Below, piece by piece: positions 16,175 to 23,968 of a stretch of 52,982 nt of DNA. The DNA is from UMGS363 sp051891935. Lineage in GTDB: Bacteria > Bacillota > Clostridia > Oscillospirales > Ruminococcaceae. Below the pieces are notes generated by a model, which was not told the DNA's origin, did not search any database, and worked only from the letters and a program-made list of their open reading frames with translations. Location: positions 1 to 52,982 of the forward strand of contig JBJFFR010000085.1 of NCBI GenBank assembly GCA_051891935.1, given 5' to 3'. Each line of letters opens with the position of its first letter. The first letter of the stretch is position 1. A program made the position numbers and the translations under genes.

Positions 16175-17206
16175 TCAAGTGTTTTCTTTGAACCGTGATT
16201 CGTGTGAGATAAAGACCGCATGGGATATCGAAGGGATACTTTCTCCTTGCTGCGATGCGGTCGTTGACATGAGCGCACCCGTTGCACAGAACAGAATGTT
16301 GTTCAAAGTTCCGTTTTTCACCTTGTCAAGGAAATATCCGCACAGTACCGAAGCCGAACAACCGCAGCCCGAACCGCCTGCGTGAACATCCTGCTCGTCA
16401 CGGTCGAACATCATCAATCCGCAGTCACGATGCTGACGGCTGATGTCGATATTTTCACTATTCAGAAGCTCGATAAGAAGCTTGCTGCCGACAAGACCGA
16501 GATCGCCCGTTATAATTGCGTCAAAATCTCCCGGCTGCATTGCTGTGTCATCAAGGAACTGCTTTATCACATACGCCGCCGCAGGAGCCATCGCCGCTCC
16601 CATGTTGTTTGCATCGGTCACGCCGAGATCGACGATCTTTCCGATAGTCACCGCACGGATGAACGGCGCAGAAGCCTTCTCCGAAACGATCACCGCTCCC
16701 GAAGCCGTACAGGTCCACTGTGCTGTCGGTGTACGCACTCCGCCGTAGGAAAGAGGAAAACGGAACTGACGCTCCGCCGAACAGAAATGCGAGGAAGTGA
16801 CCGCTGCGATCTTCCCCCCGATGCCGCTGTCCGTCATAAGTGAGGAAAGAACAAGTCCCTCCGACATTGTAGAGCAAGCGCCGTATATCCCGAACAGCGG
16901 AATCTCAAAATCACGCAGACCGTATGTCGAACCGATACATTGATTGAGCAGATCGCCTGCAAACATATAGTCGATATCGTTGGTGGACAAACCGCCCTTT
17001 TTTATCGCCAGAGCAAGAGTACGCTTCACCAGCTCGCTTTCGCCCTTTTCCCATGTCGATTGTCCGAAATAACCGTCTTCAACGCACTCGTCAAAGAACT
17101 TTCCGAGCGGCCCCTCCGATTCAAGCTTTCCGACAATGGAAGCATAGCTGTGAATGGATGGTGAGTTTTCCATAATAAAAGTATTGCGTGAGATTTTTTT
17201 AGCCAT
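16175..17206 (-). CDS. spoVAD: Stage V sporulation protein AD
   Basis: This 343-residue protein is a thiolase-fold member of the SpoVA dipicolinate-channel complex. The typical N-terminus ISRNTFIMENSPSIHSYASI is followed by LFGIYGACSTMSEGL, which holds the thiolase-type cysteine, and TSSHFCSAERQFRFPL. In Bacillus SpoVAD binds dipicolinic acid and is needed to load it into the forespore. Length matches the family. GGAGGA lies 4 nt before the ATG. The usual neighbours spoVAC and spoVAE are not adjacent; a spoVAC gene is at 42710-43159 on the other strand. A sigma-G-like promoter lies at 17236-17264. Confidence 0.95.
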   Translation of the reverse strand: MAKKISRNTFIMENSPSIHSYASIVGKLESEGPLGKFFDECVEDGYFGQSTWEKGESELVKRTLALAIKKGGLSTNDIDYMFAGDLLNQCIGSTYGLRDFEIPLFGIYGACSTMSEGLVLSSLMTDSGIGGKIAAVTSSHFCSAERQFRFPLSYGGVRTPTAQWTCTASGAVIVSEKASAPFIRAVTIGKIVDLGVTDANNMGAAMAPAAAYVIKQFLDDTAMQPGDFDAIITGDLGLVGSKLLIELLNSENIDISRQHRDCGLMMFDRDEQDVHAGGSGCGCSASVLCGYFLDKVKNGTLNNILFCATGALMSTTASQQGESIPSISHAVFISHESRFKENT

Positions 17207-17235
17207 AATATCCTCCGAAAAAGTTTATTCGGGAT

Positions 17236-17264
17236 TATTATGAGAAAAGCTTTGGAAAATATTC
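17236..17264 (-). promoter_or_regulatory. Sigma-G-like (forespore) promoter of spoVAD
   Basis: On the minus strand GAATA, a 17-bp spacer and CATAATA lie about 30 nt before the ATG. This fits the sigma-G consensus (GHATR, 17-18 bp, CATWHTA), as expected for a spoVA gene. No sigma-A promoter is evident. Confidence 0.65.
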
Positions 17265-17438
17265 ATTTTAATGTGTAATTCGCAATTTTTGCGAAGCCAA
17301 GCAGCCGGTCGAGCTGGGCACAGCTCGCGAGGGGTTTCGGGGGCGAGGAGCCACCGAATCGCTCTCCGCAGAGAGCGAAATTCCTTAAACTATGGCAAAA
17401 AGCTTTCAACAACAGCGAAATATCTATCAAATAAAAAA

Positions 17439-17511
17439 GCGCAATTCACGAAAAAAGGTAAAACAGAACGTGAGAAATCATTCTGTAAAACCTAAAATCC
17501 GTGAATTGCGC
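17439..17511 (+). repeat. GCGCAATTCAC hairpin, copy 1
   Basis: The 12-bp stem GCGCAATTCACG/CGTGAATTGCGC encloses about 49 nt with the conserved core AACAGAACGTGAGAAAT and CTG..AAACCT. Reverse-orientation and second-locus copies are at 17778-17851, 39768-39840 and 40535-40605. Confidence 0.8.
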
Positions 17512-17540
17512 TTATTCTATTTTCCCAAAACAAACTATAC

Positions 17541-17585
17541 TTGAAGCTTAAATGCACGAACGCAGTGAGTGAATTTAAGCTTCAA
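17541..17585 (+). repeat. Variable-stem hairpin 1
   Basis: The perfect 13-bp stem TTGAAGCTTAAAT/ATTTAAGCTTCAA has a loop containing GAACGCAGTGA. The loop is shared with the three other copies, while the stem sequence is not. Confidence 0.75.
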
Positions 17586-17632
17586 CACAATATGAGCAGC
17601 TATGGGAAATGAACGTGGAAACAATGACAATC

Positions 17633-17657
17633 GTAGGGGCGGATTCTATATCCGCCC
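17633..17657. repeat. GTAGGGGCGG short hairpin
   Basis: GGGCGGA ttctata TCCGCCC. The same small palindrome occurs at 24843-24869, 36882-36905 and 43172-43198. Here it interrupts family E locus 1. Confidence 0.7.
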
Positions 17658-17707
17658 TTCAGGTACGTTATTTATGCAAATTTTTTTTACAGTTGTTCAT
17701 ACTTTAT

Positions 17708-17750
17708 CTGACAGCAAATATACTCACTTCGTTCGTATATTTACTGTCAG
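17708..17750 (-). repeat. Variable-stem hairpin 2
   Basis: The 16-bp stem CTGACAGCAAATATAC / GTATATTTACTGTCAG has one mismatch and the loop TCACTTCGTTC, the reverse complement of the copy 1 loop type. Confidence 0.75.
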
Positions 17751-17777
17751 AGGAAAGTTGTTCCGATAAAAGAATTA

Positions 17778-17851
17778 GCGCAATTCACGATTTTAAGGTT
17801 TTCAGACCGATTTTCCACGTTCTGATTTAACACTCTTTTCGTGAATTGCGC
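17778..17851 (-). repeat. GCGCAATTCAC hairpin, copy 2
   Basis: The 12-bp stem is identical to copy 1. The inside is the reverse complement of the copy 1 core (AAGGTTTTCAGACCGATTTTC), so it lies in the opposite direction. Confidence 0.8.
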
Positions 17852-18039
17852 TTATTGATTTTTTTGTGATTTCGCTATTGCCAAAAGCGTTTCGCTAAAG
17901 TTTAGGGTGTTTCGCTTCTGCGGAAGCGACCAAAGGGCTTCCGCCCTCTGGACACCTGACGAGCTGTGCTCAGCTCGACCAGCTGCTTAGCTTCGCAATT
18001 TAACAACATACTTTAAACAAGAAATTATTTGCCGGCAAA

Positions 18040-20679
18040 TTATTTGCCATAGTATGCAAGTCTGAGGAGTTCCTTGAGCTCGTCAATTCTTGGGAGTCTT
18101 GGGTTAGCGGTTGTACACTGGTCATCGAATGCCTTATATGCGAGCATTTCAATTGCATCTTCATATACCTTCGGATCAATGTAGGATCTTGAATCGGTCT
18201 TGCCTGCTTCGGAAATGGAGAGAGGAATGTTTACTTCCTTCATGAGCTTTCTTACTGCGTCTGCAAGTGCCTTTACGCCCTTTTCAACAGAAGCATCCTT
18301 ATCAACGAAGCCCATGAGCTTTGCAATTTCAGCATAACGCTCAGGTGCAATATAGTGATCGTACTTTGGCCATGCAGCGAACTTTGTAGGTGTCTGCTGA
18401 CCGTTGTACTCGATAACGTGAGGAAGGAGATATGCGTTTGCAAGTCCGTGAGGAATGTGGAACTCACCTCCGAGCTTATGAGCGAGGGAGTGGTTTACAC
18501 CGAGGAATGCGTTTGTAAATGCCATACCTGCGATACAGGAAGCATTATGCATCTTCTCTCTTGCGAGCTTATCAGCTGTCTTATAGGACTCGGGGAGATA
18601 CTCGAATACGAGCTTGATCGCATGGAGTGCAAGAGCGTCTGTGTAGTCTGTTGCAAGAACAGATACATAAGCTTCGATTGCGTGTGTGAGAACGTCAAGT
18701 CCTGTGAATGCTGTGGAAGCCTTTGGAACTGTGTAAACGAACTCAGGGTCAACGATAGCGATATCAGGTGTGAGCTCGTAGTCAGCGAGAGGATACTTCA
18801 TGTTCTTGGACTTGTCGGAGATTACAGCGAAGGATGTAACTTCGGAACCTGTACCGGAAGTTGTAGGAACGCAAACGAGCTTGGACTTCTTACCCATCTT
18901 CGGGAACTTGTAAATTCTCTTACGGATATCCATGAACTTCTGTGCCATGCCGATGAAGTCAGCATCGGGGTTCTCATAGAAGAGCCACATTGCCTTTGCA
19001 GCGTCCATTGCGGAACCGCCGCCGATAGCAATGATACAGTCAGGCTGGAAGGAATTCATGATCGCTGTACCCTTGCGAACTGTTGTGAGGTCAGGATCAG
19101 GCTCAACCTCGCTGAAAATTTCGAGTACAGGGTGATTTTCGTTCTTATTGAGCTGATATGTGAGTCTGTCAACATAGCCGAACTGAACCATTCCGGGGTC
19201 AGCTACGATCATTACTCTGTGGATATCGGGCATCTTTGCAAGATACTGAACAGCGCCCGGTTCAAAGTAGATCTTTTCGGGGATCTTGAACCACTGCATA
19301 TTGACTCTTCTCTTTGCAACCTTCTTAACGTTTATGAGGTTCTTTGCTGTAACGTTCTCGGAAACGGAGTTCTTACCGTAAGAGCCGCAGCCGAGTGTAA
19401 GGGACGGAGCCATGGAGTTGTAAACGTCACCGATAGCACCGAAGGATGCAGGAGAGTTAACAACGATACGGCTTGCATTCATGCTTTCACCGTAAAGGTC
19501 TGCAAGATCATCATCGGATGTGTGGATAACTGCTGTATGACCTGCACCGTGCTTGAGCATTTCCTTACAATGCTCGAAGGCATTCTCTCGGGAATCAGCC
19601 TTGACAACTGCGAGTACAGGAGAAAGCTTTTCGAGTGCGAGCGGATACTTGTTAGCGTCTGTTCCGCCGATCTCAACGCAAAGTACCTTTGTTTCCTTAG
19701 GAATTGTGATACCTGCCTTTTCAGCGATCTGCCAAGGATACTGGCCAACGACCCAAGGACGTACAGCCATCTTTTCTGTATCAATAATTGTTTCCTGTAT
19801 CTTCTTAACTTCAGCGGGCTTTGCAAAATAGCAGCCGTGATATTTCATGAAGCCTACTGCTTCATCATAAATTTCCTTGTCGATGATAGCAGCCTGCTCG
19901 GATGCGCAGATCATACCGTTATCGAAGGACTTGGAAAGGATGAGGTCGTTAACAGCCTGCTTAACGTTTGCTGTCTTTTCGATATAACAAGGTGTGTTGC
20001 CGGGGCCTACGCCGAGTGCAGGCTTACCTGCGGAGTATGCAGCCTTAACCATTCCTGGGCCGCCTGTTGCAAGGATAGTAGCAACGTCGGGGTGATTCAT
20101 GAGAAGACCTGTTGCTTCGATGGAGGGATATTCGATCCACTGGATGCAGTTTTCGGGAGCGCCTGCCTTGATAGCAGCGTCACGAACGATCTCTGCAGCT
20201 CTCTTCGAGCACTGCTGTGCGGAAGGATGGAAGCCGAAGATGATCGGGTTTCTGGTCTTCATACAGATAATAGACTTGAACATTGTTGTGGAAGTCGGGT
20301 TTGTTGTAGGTGTAACGCCGCAGACGATTCCGAGAGGTTCAGCAACTTCAACATAGCTTTCATCAATATTGTCTTCGATGATGCCGACTGTCTTTTCGTG
20401 CTTGATGGAGTGCCAGATATACTCTGTGGAAAAGATGTTCTTTGTAACCTTGTCCTCGTAGATACCTCTGCCTGTTTCCTCAATAGCCATCTTTGCAAGC
20501 TCGCTCTGTGCGGAAAGACCTGCAAGAGCCATAGCCTCTGTGATCTTGTCGACCTGAGCCTGATCAAGCTTCATGAATTCTTCAAGAGCTTTCTTTGCGT
20601 TTGCAACAAGGCCGTTGATCATATCAGCGGTTTCAACCTTTGGTGCTGCAGCAGCAGCGGTAGTTTTCTTCTCTGCCAT
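18040..20679 (-). CDS. adhE: Bifunctional acetaldehyde-CoA/alcohol dehydrogenase
   Basis: This 879-residue cytoplasmic enzyme converts acetyl-CoA to acetaldehyde and then ethanol, using two NADH. The N-terminal half (about 25-455) is a CoA-acylating aldehyde dehydrogenase with the catalytic cysteine in NGMICASEQ. The C-terminal half (about 465-879) is an iron-dependent alcohol dehydrogenase with GGGSAMDAAKAMW, TSGTGSEVT, HSLAHKLGG and HIPHGLANA (metal-binding histidines). Length and order match full-length AdhE, with a short extra N-terminal Ala-rich stretch. GGGAGG precedes the ATG. Transcription probably starts near 21026, giving a leader of about 350 nt with a family B repeat and a possible Rex site at the promoter. 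It is a main NADH-recycling step in fermentation. Confidence 0.98.
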   Translation of the reverse strand: MAEKKTTAAAAAPKVETADMINGLVANAKKALEEFMKLDQAQVDKITEAMALAGLSAQSELAKMAIEETGRGIYEDKVTKNIFSTEYIWHSIKHEKTVGIIEDNIDESYVEVAEPLGIVCGVTPTTNPTSTTMFKSIICMKTRNPIIFGFHPSAQQCSKRAAEIVRDAAIKAGAPENCIQWIEYPSIEATGLLMNHPDVATILATGGPGMVKAAYSAGKPALGVGPGNTPCYIEKTANVKQAVNDLILSKSFDNGMICASEQAAIIDKEIYDEAVGFMKYHGCYFAKPAEVKKIQETIIDTEKMAVRPWVVGQYPWQIAEKAGITIPKETKVLCVEIGGTDANKYPLALEKLSPVLAVVKADSRENAFEHCKEMLKHGAGHTAVIHTSDDDLADLYGESMNASRIVVNSPASFGAIGDVYNSMAPSLTLGCGSYGKNSVSENVTAKNLINVKKVAKRRVNMQWFKIPEKIYFEPGAVQYLAKMPDIHRVMIVADPGMVQFGYVDRLTYQLNKNENHPVLEIFSEVEPDPDLTTVRKGTAIMNSFQPDCIIAIGGGSAMDAAKAMWLFYENPDADFIGMAQKFMDIRKRIYKFPKMGKKSKLVCVPTTSGTGSEVTSFAVISDKSKNMKYPLADYELTPDIAIVDPEFVYTVPKASTAFTGLDVLTHAIEAYVSVLATDYTDALALHAIKLVFEYLPESYKTADKLAREKMHNASCIAGMAFTNAFLGVNHSLAHKLGGEFHIPHGLANAYLLPHVIEYNGQQTPTKFAAWPKYDHYIAPERYAEIAKLMGFVDKDASVEKGVKALADAVRKLMKEVNIPLSISEAGKTDSRSYIDPKVYEDAIEMLAYKAFDDQCTTANPRLPRIDELKELLRLAYYGK

Positions 20680-20750
20680 TTTCTAATTTCCTCCCTATTT
20701 GATTTTAGGGAATCCCCGTGGGATCCACGTTGTTCCCCATATTAAAATTA

Positions 20751-20972
20751 GGGGTTCTCTAAAAACCGAGACAAAGCAATACTTCGTATTGCTCGCAAAG
20801 CCTCGTAATGAGTTTTGTCAGCTGCAAGGCATCAAACCGCCGTAAATACTTGATGTATTTCAAGGTAAGTAAACGCTTCATTTATTCAATTTGATCAGCG
20901 TTTACTTTGATAACGCAGCAGATGACAAAACTCATAGAGGATTTGCCGTGAAGGAGGTTTTTAGAGGTTCCC
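20751..20972. repeat. Family B hairpin repeat, copy B2, in the adhE leader
   Basis: The ends GGGGTTCTCTAAAAACC and GGTTTTTAGAGGTTCCC match B1. The same long palindrome is present, but the apical loop carries a 41-bp insertion (20867-20907) bounded by AAGTAAACGCT/AGCGTTTACTT, which resembles a shrunken family A1 element. A small extra hairpin (CAATACTTCGTATTG) extends one arm. It would be transcribed, reversed, in the adhE leader. Confidence 0.82.
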
Positions 20973-20998
20973 ATTATTAATTCCGGACATTTTCTTCG

Positions 20999-21026
20999 GG
21001 GTCGGAGGGTATGATCTCCTCGACCC
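20999..21026 (-). promoter_or_regulatory. Hairpin at the 5' end of the adhE leader
   Basis: GGGTCGAGG on the minus strand pairs with CCTCCGACCC (one bulge), starting at the predicted first transcribed base. It may protect the mRNA end. Confidence 0.5.
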
Positions 21027-21032
21027 ATTAAT

Positions 21033-21061
21033 ATAATATCACATTGTTAATTTTTTGTCAA
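21033..21061 (-). promoter_or_regulatory. Sigma-A promoter of adhE
   Basis: A perfect TTGACA, a 17-bp spacer and TATTAT on the minus strand. It is about 350 nt from the adhE start; no closer promoter was seen. Confidence 0.75.
21044..21061. promoter_or_regulatory. Possible Rex operator overlapping the adhE -35 box
   Basis: TTGTTAATTTTTTGTCAA fits the Rex consensus TTGTTAA-N4-TTAACAA in the whole first half and 5 of 7 bases of the second. Rex senses NADH/NAD+ and controls adhE in many Clostridia, so the position over the -35 box is sensible. Half of the match lies in an AT-rich tract. Confidence 0.45.
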
Positions 21062-21120
21062 TACCGATACATTATTTTTTTTTTGAATTATATGAATTAT
21101 TATGTAAAAGAAAAATGTTT

Positions 21121-21492
21121 TTATACCTTTCTTTTCTCAATATCCGCTTTCAGCTTTTCAAAGACCTCATCGCTGAAATCGTGTTCGAGCCTGCAGGCAT
21201 TCTCGGCGGCGGATGCCTTGTCAACGCCGATGCTCACGAGCCATTCCGTAAGAACGGTATGACGTTCGTAAACACGTTCCGCCTGTCTTTTTCCTTCCTC
21301 CGTGAGGGAAATGTAGCCTTTCTTGTCAACAAGGATAAAACCGCCGTCCTTGAGCAGTCCGACCGCTCTTGAAACGCTCGGCTTTGATAGCTCCATCTCA
21401 CGGGCGATATCAATCGAGCGGACATCGTTATTTTTGCTTAAAATCAGTATCGTTTCAAGGTAATCCTCTCCGGAACGCCGAAGCTTCGGCAT
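21121..21492 (-). CDS. DtxR/MntR-family metal-dependent regulator
   Basis: This is a 123-residue protein with an N-terminal winged HTH (EDYLETILILSKNNDVRSID, MELSKPSVSRAVGLLKDGGF) and a dimerisation/metal-binding segment (RVYERHTVLTEWLVSIGVD, RLEHDFSDEVFEKL). The Glu, His and Cys residues of this segment match DtxR/MntR metal ligands. It is short and lacks the C-terminal SH3-like domain, as in MntR. It probably senses manganese or iron. It follows the CLC gene on the same strand with a gap of about 110 bp; no metal transporter gene is adjacent. Confidence 0.9.
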   Translation of the reverse strand: MPKLRRSGEDYLETILILSKNNDVRSIDIAREMELSKPSVSRAVGLLKDGGFILVDKKGYISLTEEGKRQAERVYERHTVLTEWLVSIGVDKASAAENACRLEHDFSDEVFEKLKADIEKRKV

Positions 21493-21601
21493 AATGACAT
21501 CCCCTTTCCGTTTTTTGATCGAACGATTTTGTAAATTGTCGGGCAGATATGGGATCCGCCTCTACGGAATTGCATTTTGGACAATGATTCTATTCTCAAA
21601 A

Positions 21602-22894
21602 TTACTCATTATGAATTCTGACGGGCTTTGCCTTTGACTGGTGGAATTTCTGCGCGCTGTAAAGTCCCGTGTAGCCCGAAAGCATATAGCTTATCGCAAT
21701 TGCGACAGCATAGTAAGGCAGACCGTTCATGCCGAAAAGCTCGCAGCTTAAAATGATCGAAGCGAACGGGCAGTTCGTAACCCCGCAGAATACGGCGATA
21801 AGTCCGACCGCTGCGCCGAATGACGGATCAAGTCCGATAAGTCCGCCGAGCGTGCAGCCGAAGGTCGCTCCGACAAAGAAGCTCGGTACGATCTCGCCGC
21901 CCTTGAAGCCGCAGCCGAGAGTAAGCGCCGTGAAAACTATTTTTAGCAGGAATGCAACAGGGTCGGCGTCGCCTGTAAATGCACGTTTTATAACATCCAT
22001 TCCTGCACCGTTGTAATCGGTCGTTCCGAGAAGTACGGTCAGAACAGCAACGATAAGACCACCTGCGGCTATTCTCAAATAAGGATTCTTTATATATTTT
22101 GAGTACAATTCGCCCGATTTATGTATAACGCTGCAAAAAAGAACGCTGACAGCCGCACAGGCTATGCCGAGAACGATAACGAGCAGCATCTGAACCGCAT
22201 TTTCCGCAGAAAGCGCAGGAACTCCGCCGACGATGAAGCTTTCAGCCTCCGCACCGAGCGCCTCCGAAACCATAGCAGCCGTAACGCCCGATATCATGCA
22301 CGGAACAAGAGCCGAATACTGCGCAGCCGCAACGATAGTGACTTCCACCGCAAAAACCGCCGATGCAACAGGCGTTCCGAACAGAGCCGCAAAGCCTGCG
22401 CTCATGCCGCACATTATAAGTATCGAACTGTCGTGTTCATCCATCTTAAAAAGCCTTTTCAGCGGTGAAACGAGTGCTCCGCCTATCTGCAAAGCCGCAC
22501 CCTCGCGTCCTGCCGAACCGCCAAAGATATGAGTTATAAATGTTGCGATGAAAATAAGCGGCGCCTGACGGAATTTTACCTCCGACTCTGCTCTCGCAGC
22601 AAGGATTATCGTGTTAGTGCCCTTATCATCGGACATTTTCGTTATCTGATAAACGAAAACAAGCAGCAGACCTGCGATCGGCAGCAGAAAAATCATAAAC
22701 GAATGTCCCGTGCGGAAGGAAGTTGCAAAGCTCAGCGCTTTTCCGAACAATGCGCCAACAACTCCCACTGCAGCTCCGACAATAACGGACAAAAAGAACC
22801 ATTTTACAAATGACAGTGCAATTTTTCCATAGCTGTTCTCCTCTAACCTTTCAAGAAGGGACAGCTTTTCTGTATTTTTATTATTCTCTTCCAT
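21602..22894 (-). CDS. CLC-family anion channel/antiporter, CLC-F-like
   Basis: This 430-residue membrane protein has the CLC fold and no CBS domains. Family motifs are GGSAGREGAALQIG, FGTPVASAVFAVEV and GFKGGEIVPSFFVGA. The GREG and GFKGGE forms resemble the fluoride/proton antiporter clade (CLC-F) rather than classical chloride channels (GKEGP). Fluoride export is therefore a reasonable guess, but no fluoride riboswitch was found upstream, where the B3 repeat lies. The start at 22894 is chosen because GGAG lies 5 nt upstream; the earlier ATG at 22912 has no ribosome-binding site. Confidence 0.88.
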   Translation of the reverse strand: MEENNKNTEKLSLLERLEENSYGKIALSFVKWFFLSVIVGAAVGVVGALFGKALSFATSFRTGHSFMIFLLPIAGLLLVFVYQITKMSDDKGTNTIILAARAESEVKFRQAPLIFIATFITHIFGGSAGREGAALQIGGALVSPLKRLFKMDEHDSSILIMCGMSAGFAALFGTPVASAVFAVEVTIVAAAQYSALVPCMISGVTAAMVSEALGAEAESFIVGGVPALSAENAVQMLLVIVLGIACAAVSVLFCSVIHKSGELYSKYIKNPYLRIAAGGLIVAVLTVLLGTTDYNGAGMDVIKRAFTGDADPVAFLLKIVFTALTLGCGFKGGEIVPSFFVGATFGCTLGGLIGLDPSFGAAVGLIAVFCGVTNCPFASIILSCELFGMNGLPYYAVAIAISYMLSGYTGLYSAQKFHQSKAKPVRIHNE

Positions 22895-22919
22895 AAACTC
22901 TCCAAAATTCAAAGTATAA

Positions 22920-23112
22920 GGGGTTCTCTAAAAACCGGGACACGAGCAAATTTTCGTCCATGACTTTGTTTAGCTGCAAGGCATCAAACCGCAGTTAATA
23001 CTAAAGAAACGCTGATAAATCAGCTTATTCTTATGTATTACAAGGTTTGATAACGCAGCAGATGAACAAAGTCATAGAAAATTTGCCGTGAAGGAGGTTT
23101 TTAGAGGTTCCC
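22920..23112. repeat. Family B hairpin repeat, copy B3, with nested A1 remnant
   Basis: The ends are identical to B1. Both arms differ from B1 in a matched way: GCAAATTTTC with GAAAATTTGC, and ATGACTTTGTT with AACAAAGTCAT. The loop holds 22996-23033 (TAATACTAAAGAAACGCTGA ... ATCAGCTTATTCTTA), an internally deleted A1 element. It lies between speB and the CLC gene. Confidence 0.85.
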
Positions 23113-23119
23113 ATAAATT

Positions 23120-23968
23120 TTATTCCGAAAGCATCAGCAGAAGCTCACGAAGAAGCTTGCAGCAGAGCGCTGTTGAAATTCCGCTCGGATCATACGGCGG
23201 CGAAAGCTCGTTCATATCCGCACCGACAATGTTGAGCCCCTTCATCTTCATAAGTGCGCCGAGGAGCTCGGTGTATCGTACTCCGCCTGCCTCGGGCGTT
23301 CCCGTTCCGGGGAATTCGGACGGGTCGAGAACATCCATATCTATCGTAAGATAAACATTTTTGCCCTTTAGCTCCGCAACCATTTTGTCGATACCGTCAA
23401 GATCAAACGGATTCATTATCGTATGTTCCTTTGCAAATGCAAATTCCGTGCGTTCACCGCTTCTTATGCCGTGCTGATAGATGTGCTTTTCGCCGACAAG
23501 CTCATAGCAGCGGCGCATTACGCAGGCGTGGGAATTCTTCACCCCGAGGTAATCGTCACGGAGATCGGCGTGAGCGTCAAACTGAACGATATAGAGATCG
23601 TCATATTTTTCCTTGACAGCTCTTACCGTTCCGAGAGTTACAAGATGCTCTCCCCCGAGCATGAGCGGCATTTTTCCATCGGCAAGAATTTCTCTTGTAA
23701 GCTCGGTTATCCGGTCAAGTGCAAGGTCGGACGAGCCGATGCAAAGCTCAATGTCCCCTGCGTCATAGTAAGTGTAGTCGGTCAAATCCTTATCCTGATA
23801 CGGCGAATAGGTTTCAATGCCGTAGCTCTCCTGACGGATAGCCTTTGCGCCGAAGCGTGTACCGGGACGATAGGATGTTGTGCTGTCAAACGGCGCACCG
23901 AAAATAACTATTTTCGAGCCTTCGTATTCGCCGTCACAAGCGATAAAAGCGTTTCTTTCAGACTGCAT
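23120..23968 (-). CDS. speB: Agmatinase
   Basis: This 282-residue ureohydrolase cleaves agmatine to putrescine and urea. The manganese ligands are in GGEHLV, QFDAHADLR and TIDMDVLDPS, and the family motif GTGTPEAGG is present. The fold and length fit agmatinase, although guanidinobutyrase activity cannot be excluded by sequence. The ATG at 23968 is preferred over the TTG at 23974, because GGAG lies 10 nt before it. The start overlaps the speE stop by 11 nt. It completes the arginine-agmatine-putrescine route with the decarboxylase two genes upstream. Confidence 0.94.
   Translation of the reverse strand: MQSERNAFIACDGEYEGSKIVIFGAPFDSTTSYRPGTRFGAKAIRQESYGIETYSPYQDKDLTDYTYYDAGDIELCIGSSDLALDRITELTREILADGKMPLMLGGEHLVTLGTVRAVKEKYDDLYIVQFDAHADLRDDYLGVKNSHACVMRRCYELVGEKHIYQHGIRSGERTEFAFAKEHTIMNPFDLDGIDKMVAELKGKNVYLTIDMDVLDPSEFPGTGTPEAGGVRYTELLGALMKMKGLNIVGADMNELSPPYDPSGISTALCCKLLRELLLMLSE

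Larger units (their letters stand above)
17291..17996. repeat. Family E multi-hairpin element, locus 1
   Basis: The outer ends GCGAAGCCAAGCAGC (17291) and GCTGCTTAGCTTCGC (to 17996) are inverted repeats. Each arm contains, from outside in: a GAGCTGxGCxCAGCTC hairpin; a tract ending in CGCTxxCCGCAGAxAGCG and TAAACTxTxGC; the GCGCAATTCAC hairpin (17439-17511 and 17778-17851); and a hairpin with a variable stem (17541-17585 and 17708-17750). In the centre, 17633-17657 is a GTAGGGGCGG hairpin. The arms are imperfect reverse complements of each other. No credible protein is encoded. The locus lies between spoVAD and adhE. Confidence 0.75.

Noticed and set aside
17271..17830. Short frames of 73-74 codons in family E locus 1
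   Set aside because: They run through inverted repeats, have no ribosome-binding site and are not kept in locus 2.
18355..20745. A 796-codon open frame on the plus strand, antisense to adhE
   Set aside because: It lies almost fully inside adhE in the opposite direction, has a cysteine-rich, low-sense composition and no ribosome-binding site. It is a by-product of the codon bias of adhE.
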